This document shows positions 21,627-29,890 of a stretch of DNA of 55,760 nucleotides, one piece after another (position 1 is the stretch's first letter; every line of letters begins with the position of its first letter). The notes under the pieces were generated by a model, which searched no databases, had not been told where the DNA came from, and worked only from the letters and a program-made list of their open reading frames with translations. The stretch spans positions 1 to 55,760 of the forward strand of contig JAHEDH010000005.1 in NCBI GenBank assembly GCA_024641285.1, in the 5' to 3' direction. The position numbers and the translations under genes were made by a program. This DNA comes from a bacterium (GTDB lineage Bacteria; Actinomycetota; Acidimicrobiia; Spongiisociales; ZC4RG35).

Positions 21627-24059
21627 ATGGACACCGGGCTACCCATCGAGGACGTCGTCGACGAGGTTCGCCGCATGCTCGACTCGCCGGGCATCGGCAT
21701 CCTGACTGCTCCGCCGGGGTCGGGGAAGACCACGGTGATCCCGATCCGGCTGCTCGACGAATCGTGGCGAGGTGGTCGCAAGATCGTCGTCCTTGAGCCC
21801 CGTCGCATCGCCACTCGAGCGGCCGCCCACCGAATCGCCGAACTCATGGGAGAATCGATCGGCGACCGCGTCGGGTACGTCACACGTGACGATCGGATGG
21901 TCTCGGACCGCACCGTCATCGAAGTGGTCACCGAGGGAGTGCTCACGAGGCGCCTGCAATCGAACCCCGAACTGCCCGGAACGGCTGCCGTGTTGTTCGA
22001 CGAGGTCCACGAGCGGAACCTGCAGACTGATCTGGGCCTGGCGTTGACGCTCGATGTCCGCAGTTCGATCCGCCAGGACCTCAGGGTGCTGCTCATGTCC
22101 GCCACCATCGACGCCGAGCGGATTGCCGAAAGGATCTCCGACCCGCCGGCCCCGATCGTCTCGGGACAGGCGCGCACCTACCCGATCGACCTTCGATGGC
22201 TGCCGCAGCAGCGGCGGACCGGCGTCGAGGTCGGGGTGTCGACGGCGGTGCGCCAGGCGCTCGACACCGTGGACGGCGACGTCTTGGTGTTCCTTCCCGG
22301 GATGGGCGAGATCGTGCGGTGCCAGCGGCGACTGGAAGGGGACGGGATCTATGCCGACATCCACATCCTCCACGGTTCGCTGCCGGCCGCCGAACAGGAT
22401 CTGGCGATCCGGCCCAGTGTCACCGGACGCCCGAAGGTCGTCCTGTCGACCGACATCGCCGAAACGAGCCTCACGGTGGAGGGAGTGCGCACGGTCGTCG
22501 ACTCCGGATTCGCCAGGGCGCCCCGTTTCGACGCGAGGACGGGGATGACACGCCTCGTCACCATTCCGATCTCGAAGGCATCGGCCGATCAGCGGGCGGG
22601 CCGGGCCGGGCGAACCGCTCCGGGTCTGGCATATCGCCTCTGGTCCAAACTGGAGCATGCGGCGAGGCCGAGTGACATCGAGGCGGAGATCGCCAAGGTC
22701 GAGCTGGCCGGATTCATGCTGGAGCTCGCATCGTGGGGGACCATCGATCCATCGACGTTGACCTTCGTCGACCCACCGCCGGGTCGCACAGTGGACGAGG
22801 CACTCCAGCTTCTGCGACGGCTCGGCGCACTCGACGGCGATCGGATCACCGACTCGGGGCGGCTCATGTCGAACCTGCCGCTCCATCCCCGGTTGTCACG
22901 CATGGTCATCGACAGCGGCATCGACCAGCCGCTCGCGTGCGTGCTTGCCGCACTGGTAGACGATCGCGACATCTTCTCCGGCCGCCCCGACGACGTCCCG
23001 ACCGATCTCGTCGAACGCGTGCGCCTGGTCAGTGGCGGAGCGGACGATCGCCGGGTCGCCCGGCGCAGGGTCGAGCGAGTGAGGCGCACCGCACAGGACC
23101 TGATGCGTCGCGCATCTGTCCCGCCGATGCCGGTCGATCCCGACCGTTCGGGCGCGGTGCTTGCGCTGGCGTTCCCCGATCGCCTGACGATCAGGCGGGG
23201 CAGCCGCGGCCGCTTCCAGATGCGGACCGGCACGACGGCATGGATGCAGGCGGGCGACTCGCTCGCGGGAGAGCAGTTCCTCATCGCCGTCGACCTCGAC
23301 GGCAAGCGCAAGGACGCCCGCATCCGATTGGCCGCCCCACTCGATGCCGAAGACGTCGCAGCCATGTTCGCCGAGCACGTCACGACCGAGACGGATCTGG
23401 TGTGGCACGGCGATCGGCTCACACAGCGAACCCGCAGACGTCTCGGCGGGCTCACGCTCGACGAGACGGAGCGCCGACCCGACCCGGGACCGGAAGTGAC
23501 CGCTGCGTTGGTCGACCGAGTGACCCGTGACGATCTGCGTCCCTTGAACTGGACGAAGAAGGCCCGTGCACTGACCGAGCGGGTCGCATTTCTCCACCAG
23601 GCGATCGGAGATCCTTGGCCGGACTGGTCGCCTGCCGGTCTGACCGCTACACCCGAGACATGGCTGGCTCCCGCCATCGTGAACGCGAGCGGTCTCGATG
23701 ATGCCGGACAGATCGACCTGTTGGCGCTCTTCCGGTCACTCCTCCCCCATCAGCTGCACGGCGAGATCGATCGACTCGCCCCCGAGTCGTATCGGCTCCC
23801 CTCCGGCCGGAACGTGCCGCTCGACTACTCGAGCGGCGAGACACCGACGCTGTCTGTCCGGGTCCAGGAGGTGTTCGGACTGAAGTCGCATCCCACCGCC
23901 GGCGGCCTCCCGCTCACCGTCGAGTTGCTGTCACCGGCGAACCGGCCGATACAGATCACGAGTGACCTCCCGGGATTCTGGTCTGGCAGCTGGCAGGAAG
24001 TCCGCAAGGACATGGCCGGCCGCTACCCCAAACACGCCTGGCCCGAGGAGCCTCGCTAA
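21627..24059 (+). CDS. hrpB: ATP-dependent helicase HrpB
   Basis: TAPPGSGKTTVIP, DEVHERNLQTDLGLAL, STDIAETSLTVEGV, QRAGRAGRTAPGLAYRLW, C-terminal HrpB domain. Confidence 0.94.
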   Translation: MDTGLPIEDVVDEVRRMLDSPGIGILTAPPGSGKTTVIPIRLLDESWRGGRKIVVLEPRRIATRAAAHRIAELMGESIGDRVGYVTRDDRMVSDRTVIEVVTEGVLTRRLQSNPELPGTAAVLFDEVHERNLQTDLGLALTLDVRSSIRQDLRVLLMSATIDAERIAERISDPPAPIVSGQARTYPIDLRWLPQQRRTGVEVGVSTAVRQALDTVDGDVLVFLPGMGEIVRCQRRLEGDGIYADIHILHGSLPAAEQDLAIRPSVTGRPKVVLSTDIAETSLTVEGVRTVVDSGFARAPRFDARTGMTRLVTIPISKASADQRAGRAGRTAPGLAYRLWSKLEHAARPSDIEAEIAKVELAGFMLELASWGTIDPSTLTFVDPPPGRTVDEALQLLRRLGALDGDRITDSGRLMSNLPLHPRLSRMVIDSGIDQPLACVLAALVDDRDIFSGRPDDVPTDLVERVRLVSGGADDRRVARRRVERVRRTAQDLMRRASVPPMPVDPDRSGAVLALAFPDRLTIRRGSRGRFQMRTGTTAWMQAGDSLAGEQFLIAVDLDGKRKDARIRLAAPLDAEDVAAMFAEHVTTETDLVWHGDRLTQRTRRRLGGLTLDETERRPDPGPEVTAALVDRVTRDDLRPLNWTKKARALTERVAFLHQAIGDPWPDWSPAGLTATPETWLAPAIVNASGLDDAGQIDLLALFRSLLPHQLHGEIDRLAPESYRLPSGRNVPLDYSSGETPTLSVRVQEVFGLKSHPTAGGLPLTVELLSPANRPIQITSDLPGFWSGSWQEVRKDMAGRYPKHAWPEEPR

Positions 24060-24069
24060 CGCTCGGCCG

Positions 24070-24097
24070 CTTCCAGCTCCCAGCTCTCAGCTTCCAG
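24070..24097 (+). repeat. Heptamer array CTTCCAG CTCCCAG CTCTCAG CTTCCAG
   Basis: Four exact-phase 7-nt units in the convergent intergenic region. Confidence 0.85.
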
Positions 24098-24172
24098 CCT
24101 CGGCACCGCGCGATCTCGGCTGCGAGCGAAGTGAAATCGCAGTCGGTCGGAAAGAAGGATCCGGAGGGATGG

Positions 24173-24207
24173 TGGCCGGTAGCTGGCAGCCGGTGGCCGG
24201 CAGCCGG
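24173..24207 (+). repeat. Heptamer array TGGCCGG TAGCTGG CAGCCGG TGGCCGG CAGCCGG
   Basis: Five exact-phase 7-nt units, opposite orientation to the array at 24070. Confidence 0.85.
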
Positions 24208-24208
24208 A

Positions 24209-25432
24209 CTACCGCCTGCGCTTCTTGCGCTTCTTCTTGGGCTTTTCCTTCTCCGGTGGCGGTTCCCAGTTGTAGAGGTCGTCGAGGCGGTCGTCGTTGC
24301 TGAACATCTCGACGATCGACTGCCGGATGCCGGCGATCTTCTGGATCCGCTGGACGTCGGGGACCTGATTCCACTCCACGAGCGTGACGACGAGACCCTC
24401 CTCACCGGCCCGGGCGGTCCGCCCGGATCGGTGCAGATACGTGGTGGCGTTGTCCGGCGGGTCGTAGTGGATGACGATGTCGACACCCTCGATGTGCAGC
24501 CCTCTGGCCGCCACGTTGGTGGCGACGAGCGTCGTCAGCTTGCCGCGGGAGAAGTCTGCGAGCACCTTCTCGCGCTGGCTCTGATGCTTGTCGCCGTGGA
24601 TCGCCGCCACCTTGACGCCGAGATCGAGGAGCTTGTCCGTCACCTCGTCGGCGCCCCGCTTCGTCCGCGTGAAGACCAAGAGGCGGTCGGCGTTCCGGCC
24701 GATGCGCTCGACGATCTTGGGCTTGTCCATCCGGTGCGTCTGGATGAACCGGTGCTCGGATGTGTCGACGATGACCGTGTCGGACTCGACCTCGTGGAAG
24801 ATCGGATCGTTGGTGTAGTCGCGGACGAGACCACCGACCTGACCGTCGAGCGTCGCCGAGAAGAGCAGAGTTTGGTGCTCTTTGGTGATCTGACGCATGA
24901 TCTTGCGGACCTGCGGGAGAAACCCCATGTCGGCCATCTGATCGGCCTCGTCCATCACGACGATCTCGACATCGTCGAGACGCAGCGCCTTGCGGTCGAG
25001 CAGATCGATGAGACGGCCAGGGGTGGCGACGACGACCTCGACGCCATCCCTCAGCAGCTGGGTCTGGTCACCGATCGAGACCCCGCCGTAGACCGAGACC
25101 AGGGACTGATCACGCGTGGCGAGCAATGGGACCAGGGCATCTGAAACCTGGGTGCAGAGCTCACGGGTGGGCACGAGCACCAGCGCCTGTGGAAGCTTCG
25201 GCTTGGCGTGGCCGATGCGCTCGATGAGCGGCAACCCGAACGCCAGCGTCTTGCCCGAGCCGGTCTTCGCCTTGCCGCAGACGTCTTCGCCCTGCAGCGC
25301 GTCGGAGATCGCCAGGATCTGGATGGGGAATGGAGAGACGATGCCCTGGTTCTCGAGAACCTCTACGAGGTCCGCCGAGACTCCGAGATCCGAGAATCGA
25401 ACTGTGTCTTCTTGTTCTGTGGCGACCGCCAC
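24209..25432 (-). CDS. DEAD/DEAH-box RNA helicase (RhlE-like)
   Basis: GKAKTGSGKTLAFGLPL, VVATPGRLIDLL, VMDEADQMADMGF, FSATLDGQ, HRSGRTARAGEEG; basic C-terminal tail; GTG start at 25432 proposed. Confidence 0.93.
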   Translation of the reverse strand: MAVATEQEDTVRFSDLGVSADLVEVLENQGIVSPFPIQILAISDALQGEDVCGKAKTGSGKTLAFGLPLIERIGHAKPKLPQALVLVPTRELCTQVSDALVPLLATRDQSLVSVYGGVSIGDQTQLLRDGVEVVVATPGRLIDLLDRKALRLDDVEIVVMDEADQMADMGFLPQVRKIMRQITKEHQTLLFSATLDGQVGGLVRDYTNDPIFHEVESDTVIVDTSEHRFIQTHRMDKPKIVERIGRNADRLLVFTRTKRGADEVTDKLLDLGVKVAAIHGDKHQSQREKVLADFSRGKLTTLVATNVAARGLHIEGVDIVIHYDPPDNATTYLHRSGRTARAGEEGLVVTLVEWNQVPDVQRIQKIAGIRQSIVEMFSNDDRLDDLYNWEPPPEKEKPKKKRKKRRR

Positions 25433-25558
25433 GGTGCTCCTATCGATGAAATCGGCCCGAAGGGCCACCACAAAAGATAGCCCAGGCCCGGCGATGTTCC
25501 GGATTCGGCCGGATCGGGTAAGGAGCCCAGACAGCGCATCACACCACGGAGACATCGC

Positions 25559-25774
25559 ATGACCCAACTGAAGACGCACTACGCCGACACCCACCAGAAG
25601 AGGCTGTTCCAGGTGAAGGTTGCTTTCATCGTCGCCGGATTCCTCAGCTTCCTGCTCTCGGTCTACCTGTACTTCCTGGTCGACGAGCAGCAGGGCATCT
25701 ATGTCGGGCTCTGGGTCCCGTCGATCTGGTCGCTCGGCGCCCTGACCCTCTCGACCGAAACGAGGAGCTCATGA
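25559..25774 (+). CDS. Small membrane protein, hypothetical (71 aa)
   Basis: MTQLKTHYADTHQKRLFQVKVAFIVAGFLSFLLSVYLYFLVDEQQGIYVGLWVPSIWSLGALTL: two TM helices. Confidence 0.65.
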   Translation: MTQLKTHYADTHQKRLFQVKVAFIVAGFLSFLLSVYLYFLVDEQQGIYVGLWVPSIWSLGALTLSTETRSS

Positions 25775-25938
25775 GCGAGGGCCTCCTCTTCGGGCTCGGC
25801 GGAGTCATCCTGATGATCGCCATCGGAGCACTCGCCGTGTACGGAATCACCTATTCGAAGTCGAAGTTGAGAGCTGTCGTCGGCGACGACTTCGATGGCT
25901 TCAAGAATGTCGCCAACAAGCCGGGAACGCCGGTCTAG
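25771..25938 (+). CDS. Small membrane protein, hypothetical (55 aa)
   Basis: MSEGLLFGLGGVILMIAIGALAVYGITYSKSKLRAVVGDDFDGFKNVANKPGTPV*; start overlaps the previous stop (ATGA). Confidence 0.6.
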   Translation: MSEGLLFGLGGVILMIAIGALAVYGITYSKSKLRAVVGDDFDGFKNVANKPGTPV

Positions 25939-25939
25939 C

Positions 25940-27601
25940 TCACAACCGCTCGGCGATCTCGGTTCCCAGCATGGCCAATCCCATCGCCCCGTTCCCGATC
26001 ATCTCGGTGTGGAACCGCTTCAGATCGAAGGCGGGGCCGAGGCGACGCTCGGTCTCGGAGCGGATCGACAGGATCTCCCGCTCGCCGATCTTGTAGCTGA
26101 TCGCCTGACCCGGCCAACCGAGGTAGCGGAGCACCTCGGCGTGCGATTGTGCATCGGTCCGGAACCCGAACCGCCGCATGTAGTCGACGGCCAGGTCATA
26201 CGACCACGGACGCCCTGGCCCGAGCGGAGCGGTGTCCGGCACAGCCAGTTCGAGATGGAGCCCGATGTCGACGAGGACACGGGTCGCCCGGTACAGCTGT
26301 TTCGCGAGCATGCCGAACTCGAACTCGGGCCGTTCGAGAAACCCGAGCTCGCCCATGAGCCGCTCCGTGTACATCGCCCAGCCCTCGCCGTAGCCCGGGT
26401 ACCACACCGTCAGCCGGTGGGCTCGACTGAGCCGATCGGCGTTCGCCATCGCCGTGGCGATCTGGAGGTGATGGCCCGGGAAGCCCTCGTGATATGCGGT
26501 CGAGATCTGGTGATACAGAGGGAACTCGGTCTGATCGCCCACCGAGTACCAGACGCTGCCGGGACGACTGAAGTCTTCGCTCGGGCGCATGTAGTAGGCG
26601 CCGAGCGCGCCACCGGGTGGAGCGATGTTGACCGTGATCGGGCGGATCCGCAGGTCGACGTCGAAATGCGATCCGTCGAGCCGCGCGACGGCGTCCTCGA
26701 GCCGTGCCGCTATCACCTCACAGAACGCCTCCGGCGAGGTCGCCCTCAGCCCGCGGTCTGCTTCGAGTTGCTCGGTCATCGCATCGAACGACGCCCCAGG
26801 TCGGATTCGATCGGCAACTCGGGTCATGGCATCGACCAATCGGGAGAACTCACCCCAACCCCAGTCGTACGCATCACGGGCGTCGACGGCCATCCCGAGG
26901 AACTGCCCGGCCTTCCGCTCGTACGTCTCTCGACCGACGGCATCGCGGTCACGGCTGTCCGGGAGATAGATCCGTTCGAGGAAGTCGGCGAACTCGCCCG
27001 CGCCACGAGCCGCAGTCTCGACGGCATCGTCGAGACGAGAAGATCCGAACCCGGACAGGTTGGCGGTGTCTGCGAGGCGGCGGTAGGCGGAGTCCTCACC
27101 TTCGAGTGACCTCGCCTGGCTTGCCACGGACTCCGCTTGGCGCCGCGCCACCACCCTGCCGGCGGCCCGGCCGATGTCCAGGCGCTGGGCGTACTGCCGG
27201 AACGCCTCGGGGATCCGCTCCAGCCGGCCGGCGATTGCGTCCCAGCCCTCCTGCGATGCCTGGTCCATCACGTCGAATGTCGTCCGGAGCCCTCGGAAAC
27301 TCGAGGCGAGATGGCCCAGATCCTCGAGATGGTCACCGGCTTCGATCGACTCGATTCGGCGGTCGAGCGATTCGATCAGAACCCTCGCCGCGGTGCGCTG
27401 ATCCCGGTCCGGATGATCGACGTGGCCGGCCAACTGCGCCCGTGTGTCCCTGGCGAGATCGAGGATCGCCTCGATTCCTGCGACCCCGTAGTCCCCCCAC
27501 CGGTCGGCGCCGCGCAGATCGCCTATCGAAGTGGCGAAGGTCGGGACGAGCTCGATCATCCGCTCGACATGGGCGTTCGAGATCTCGAAGGGTGTCGTCA
27601 T
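25940..27601 (-). CDS. DUF885 family predicted metal-dependent protein
   Basis: YHEGFPGHHLQIATAM motif, YGEGWAMYTERLMGELGF, typical length. Confidence 0.9.
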   Translation of the reverse strand: MTTPFEISNAHVERMIELVPTFATSIGDLRGADRWGDYGVAGIEAILDLARDTRAQLAGHVDHPDRDQRTAARVLIESLDRRIESIEAGDHLEDLGHLASSFRGLRTTFDVMDQASQEGWDAIAGRLERIPEAFRQYAQRLDIGRAAGRVVARRQAESVASQARSLEGEDSAYRRLADTANLSGFGSSRLDDAVETAARGAGEFADFLERIYLPDSRDRDAVGRETYERKAGQFLGMAVDARDAYDWGWGEFSRLVDAMTRVADRIRPGASFDAMTEQLEADRGLRATSPEAFCEVIAARLEDAVARLDGSHFDVDLRIRPITVNIAPPGGALGAYYMRPSEDFSRPGSVWYSVGDQTEFPLYHQISTAYHEGFPGHHLQIATAMANADRLSRAHRLTVWYPGYGEGWAMYTERLMGELGFLERPEFEFGMLAKQLYRATRVLVDIGLHLELAVPDTAPLGPGRPWSYDLAVDYMRRFGFRTDAQSHAEVLRYLGWPGQAISYKIGEREILSIRSETERRLGPAFDLKRFHTEMIGNGAMGLAMLGTEIAERL

Positions 27602-27644
27602 GGCATCAGCCTATGTCCCGTCCGTCTGCGGACAGCGCTGACGG

Positions 27645-28442
27645 TCACGGCAAAGCGACCGCGTCGCTCGGCGGTTCCACTGCCACGCCGGCGGCAGAGA
27701 GGAAGTTGATCTCGAACGTGAAGCGCTCGACCCCGGCCTCGGGGTCGTCACCATCGAGAACGACATTCCGAATCAGCCCATCGGCGAGTTGGATCGAGAT
27801 CTGGAAGTCGCCGCCTCCGATTCGCAGACCGAAGTCGTACAGGCTGCGCGGGAATCTCGTGCCCAGGTCGAGCACGAAGTCGCGGTCCACGGCGACCGAG
27901 AGCTCTCCGGCGTCGACGAGCGGCTCGACCAACACCGGGAGCACGTCGACGGGAAGCACCTCGGACCGCACGAAGGGGTCGCCGAGATCCTGACTCCGTT
28001 CGGTGATTCGATACCACGTGTCGTAGGAGGGAGGAGTGTCCGACGGCAACGACGCCGTGTTGAAGCCCTTGATGTAGACGTCACCGCCGACGATCGTCGT
28101 GTAGGCAGCGACGTCGCCGATCTCGTCATCGGGGAAGAGCGCCTCGGCGGCGGAACGGAGGCTCTCGTCGTAGGCGACCACCGACTCGACGTCTCCGGTC
28201 GAGGCGTCGATCACGCCCGACCCGCTCACAAGGAGCTCGGATCGGCCGGAGTCGGACGCGCTGAGGACGTAGTCGGCGGTCCAGTCGAACTCGTATGCCG
28301 CCAGCTGTGCAGTGTTCGCGGCCGCCCGCTCGATCTCATCTCCCAGCCCGCCGGGTTGCGATGTCGGGATGCCACACGCCGCCACGAGGATCGAAAGGGA
28401 GAGTGCCCACACGGCCGGAGCGGCTACGGGTCTGGTTCGCAT
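27645..28442 (-). CDS. Lipoprotein, LppX/LprAFG-like
   Basis: Signal peptide with lipobox LSILVAACG; secreted-domain-like remainder. Confidence 0.75.
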   Translation of the reverse strand: MRTRPVAAPAVWALSLSILVAACGIPTSQPGGLGDEIERAAANTAQLAAYEFDWTADYVLSASDSGRSELLVSGSGVIDASTGDVESVVAYDESLRSAAEALFPDDEIGDVAAYTTIVGGDVYIKGFNTASLPSDTPPSYDTWYRITERSQDLGDPFVRSEVLPVDVLPVLVEPLVDAGELSVAVDRDFVLDLGTRFPRSLYDFGLRIGGGDFQISIQLADGLIRNVVLDGDDPEAGVERFTFEINFLSAAGVAVEPPSDAVALP

Positions 28443-28491
28443 GCCATCATGCTGGCGTGGTCCAGCCGACTGAGCGAAATCGGAGATCGTC

Positions 28492-29424
28492 GTGCGACAC
28501 AACCTGGGTGTGATGGCTCCTTCGAGCGAGGAGCACCGGTGGCTCGGAGCACTCGCCGATGCCCTGGGGGAAGCGTGGACCGTCGATCGGGTCGAGGCGT
28601 TCGCCGACGACGAGCTCGAGGTCATCGCTGCCGCGCCCCCGCTCCGCCGAGCGTTGTCGGAGTTCCCGAACCTCCGGCTCATCCAATCGCTGTGGGCGGG
28701 TGTCGAGGTCATCCTGCGGGATCCTGGCCTCCGCACCGACATCCCGCTGGCCCGCATGAAGGACCCGCAGATGGAGACGTCGATGGCGCTTTCCGTCCTG
28801 GCGCACGTGCTGGCGTTCCATCTCCATCATGACCAGTACCGCCGCCGCCAGAACGGGTCGGAGTGGTCCCAGATCTACGGTGTCTCACCAGGTGAGCGAA
28901 CCGTCACGATCCTCGGGCTCGGGGCCATGGGTCGAGCGGCCGCAGTGGCCCTGCAGGATGCCGGCTTCGGAGTCGCGGCCATGGTTCGGACACCCAGGCT
29001 CGATGACGAGATCGACGTCTTCGGGCCGGATCAACTCGACGAGAGGCTGGCCGACACCGACGTGCTGGTCAACGTCCTGCCGGTCACCGAGGAAACGCGT
29101 GACCTGGTGGACGGGGCGCTGCTGTCGAAGCTGCCGCCCGGCTCAGGCTTCGTCAACGTCGCCCGGGGCGTCCACGTGGTCGACGACGACCTCCTCGCCG
29201 CCCTCGACTCGGGTCGACTGCGCCATGCATTCCTGGACGTGTTCCGCGTCGAGCCCCTTCCCGAGGATCATCGCTTCTGGACCCATCCGCGCGTCACGAT
29301 CACCCCCCACATGGCGGCACCGACGTTTCCCTCATCGGGGTCGGTGTTCGTCGCCGAGCAACTCGAGCGACTCGAGCAGGGCCAACCACTGGAGCACCTG
29401 GTCGATCACGCCGCCGGGTACTGA
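28492..29424 (+). CDS. D-isomer-specific 2-hydroxyacid dehydrogenase (GhrA-like)
   Basis: VTILGLGAMGRAAAVALQDAGFGVAAMVRTP Rossmann fold; NVLPVTEETRDLV; FVNVARGVHVVDDDLL; HPRVTITPHMAAPT. Confidence 0.9.
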   Translation: MRHNLGVMAPSSEEHRWLGALADALGEAWTVDRVEAFADDELEVIAAAPPLRRALSEFPNLRLIQSLWAGVEVILRDPGLRTDIPLARMKDPQMETSMALSVLAHVLAFHLHHDQYRRRQNGSEWSQIYGVSPGERTVTILGLGAMGRAAAVALQDAGFGVAAMVRTPRLDDEIDVFGPDQLDERLADTDVLVNVLPVTEETRDLVDGALLSKLPPGSGFVNVARGVHVVDDDLLAALDSGRLRHAFLDVFRVEPLPEDHRFWTHPRVTITPHMAAPTFPSSGSVFVAEQLERLEQGQPLEHLVDHAAGY

Positions 29425-29463
29425 CCGGGCCGTAGCCCGACGTTCTCGACCTACGATTCGCAC

Positions 29464-29871
29464 ATGGAGTCAGAGCTCTTCGAGATCGAGACCGGCGAAC
29501 GTCCGATCGTCGTCGACATCACCGAACTCGTGGCCCAGTTCTGCGCCGACCGTGGCGACGGCCTCGTGTCGATCTTCGTCCCCCACGCAACCGCGGGTCT
29601 GGCGGTCATCGAGACCGGAGCCGGGAGCGACGACGACCTCCTGGCGGCAATCGACGACGTACTGCCCACCAGGGGCGGAAGGTGGCGGCATGATCACGGC
29701 AGCCGGGGGCATGGCCGTGACCACGTGATGCCTGCGTTTGTCGCACCGAGCCTGACCGTCCCGGTGATCGACGGGCTGCTGCAGCTCGGCACCTGGCAGT
29801 CGATCACGATCGTCGATCCGAACGTCGACAACCCGCATCGCAGCGTCCGACTGTCGTTTCTCCCCGGCTGA
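29464..29871 (+). CDS. YjbQ family protein (UPF0047)
   Basis: VPHATAGLAVIETG...HVMPAFVAPSLTVPVIDGLLQLGTWQSITIVDPNVDNPHRSVRLSFLPG. Confidence 0.9.
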   Translation: MESELFEIETGERPIVVDITELVAQFCADRGDGLVSIFVPHATAGLAVIETGAGSDDDLLAAIDDVLPTRGGRWRHDHGSRGHGRDHVMPAFVAPSLTVPVIDGLLQLGTWQSITIVDPNVDNPHRSVRLSFLPG

Positions 29872-29890
29872 GACCGTACTCTCCGCACCG

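Noticed and set aside
23985-24003. CTGGCAG CTGGCAG heptamer pair near the hrpB 3' end
   Set aside because: Lies in conserved coding sequence (WSGSWQEVRK) and only two units; not counted as a repeat island
26704-27993. 429-aa plus ORF antisense to the DUF885 gene
   Set aside because: Arg/Pro/Ser-rich shadow translation, no domain
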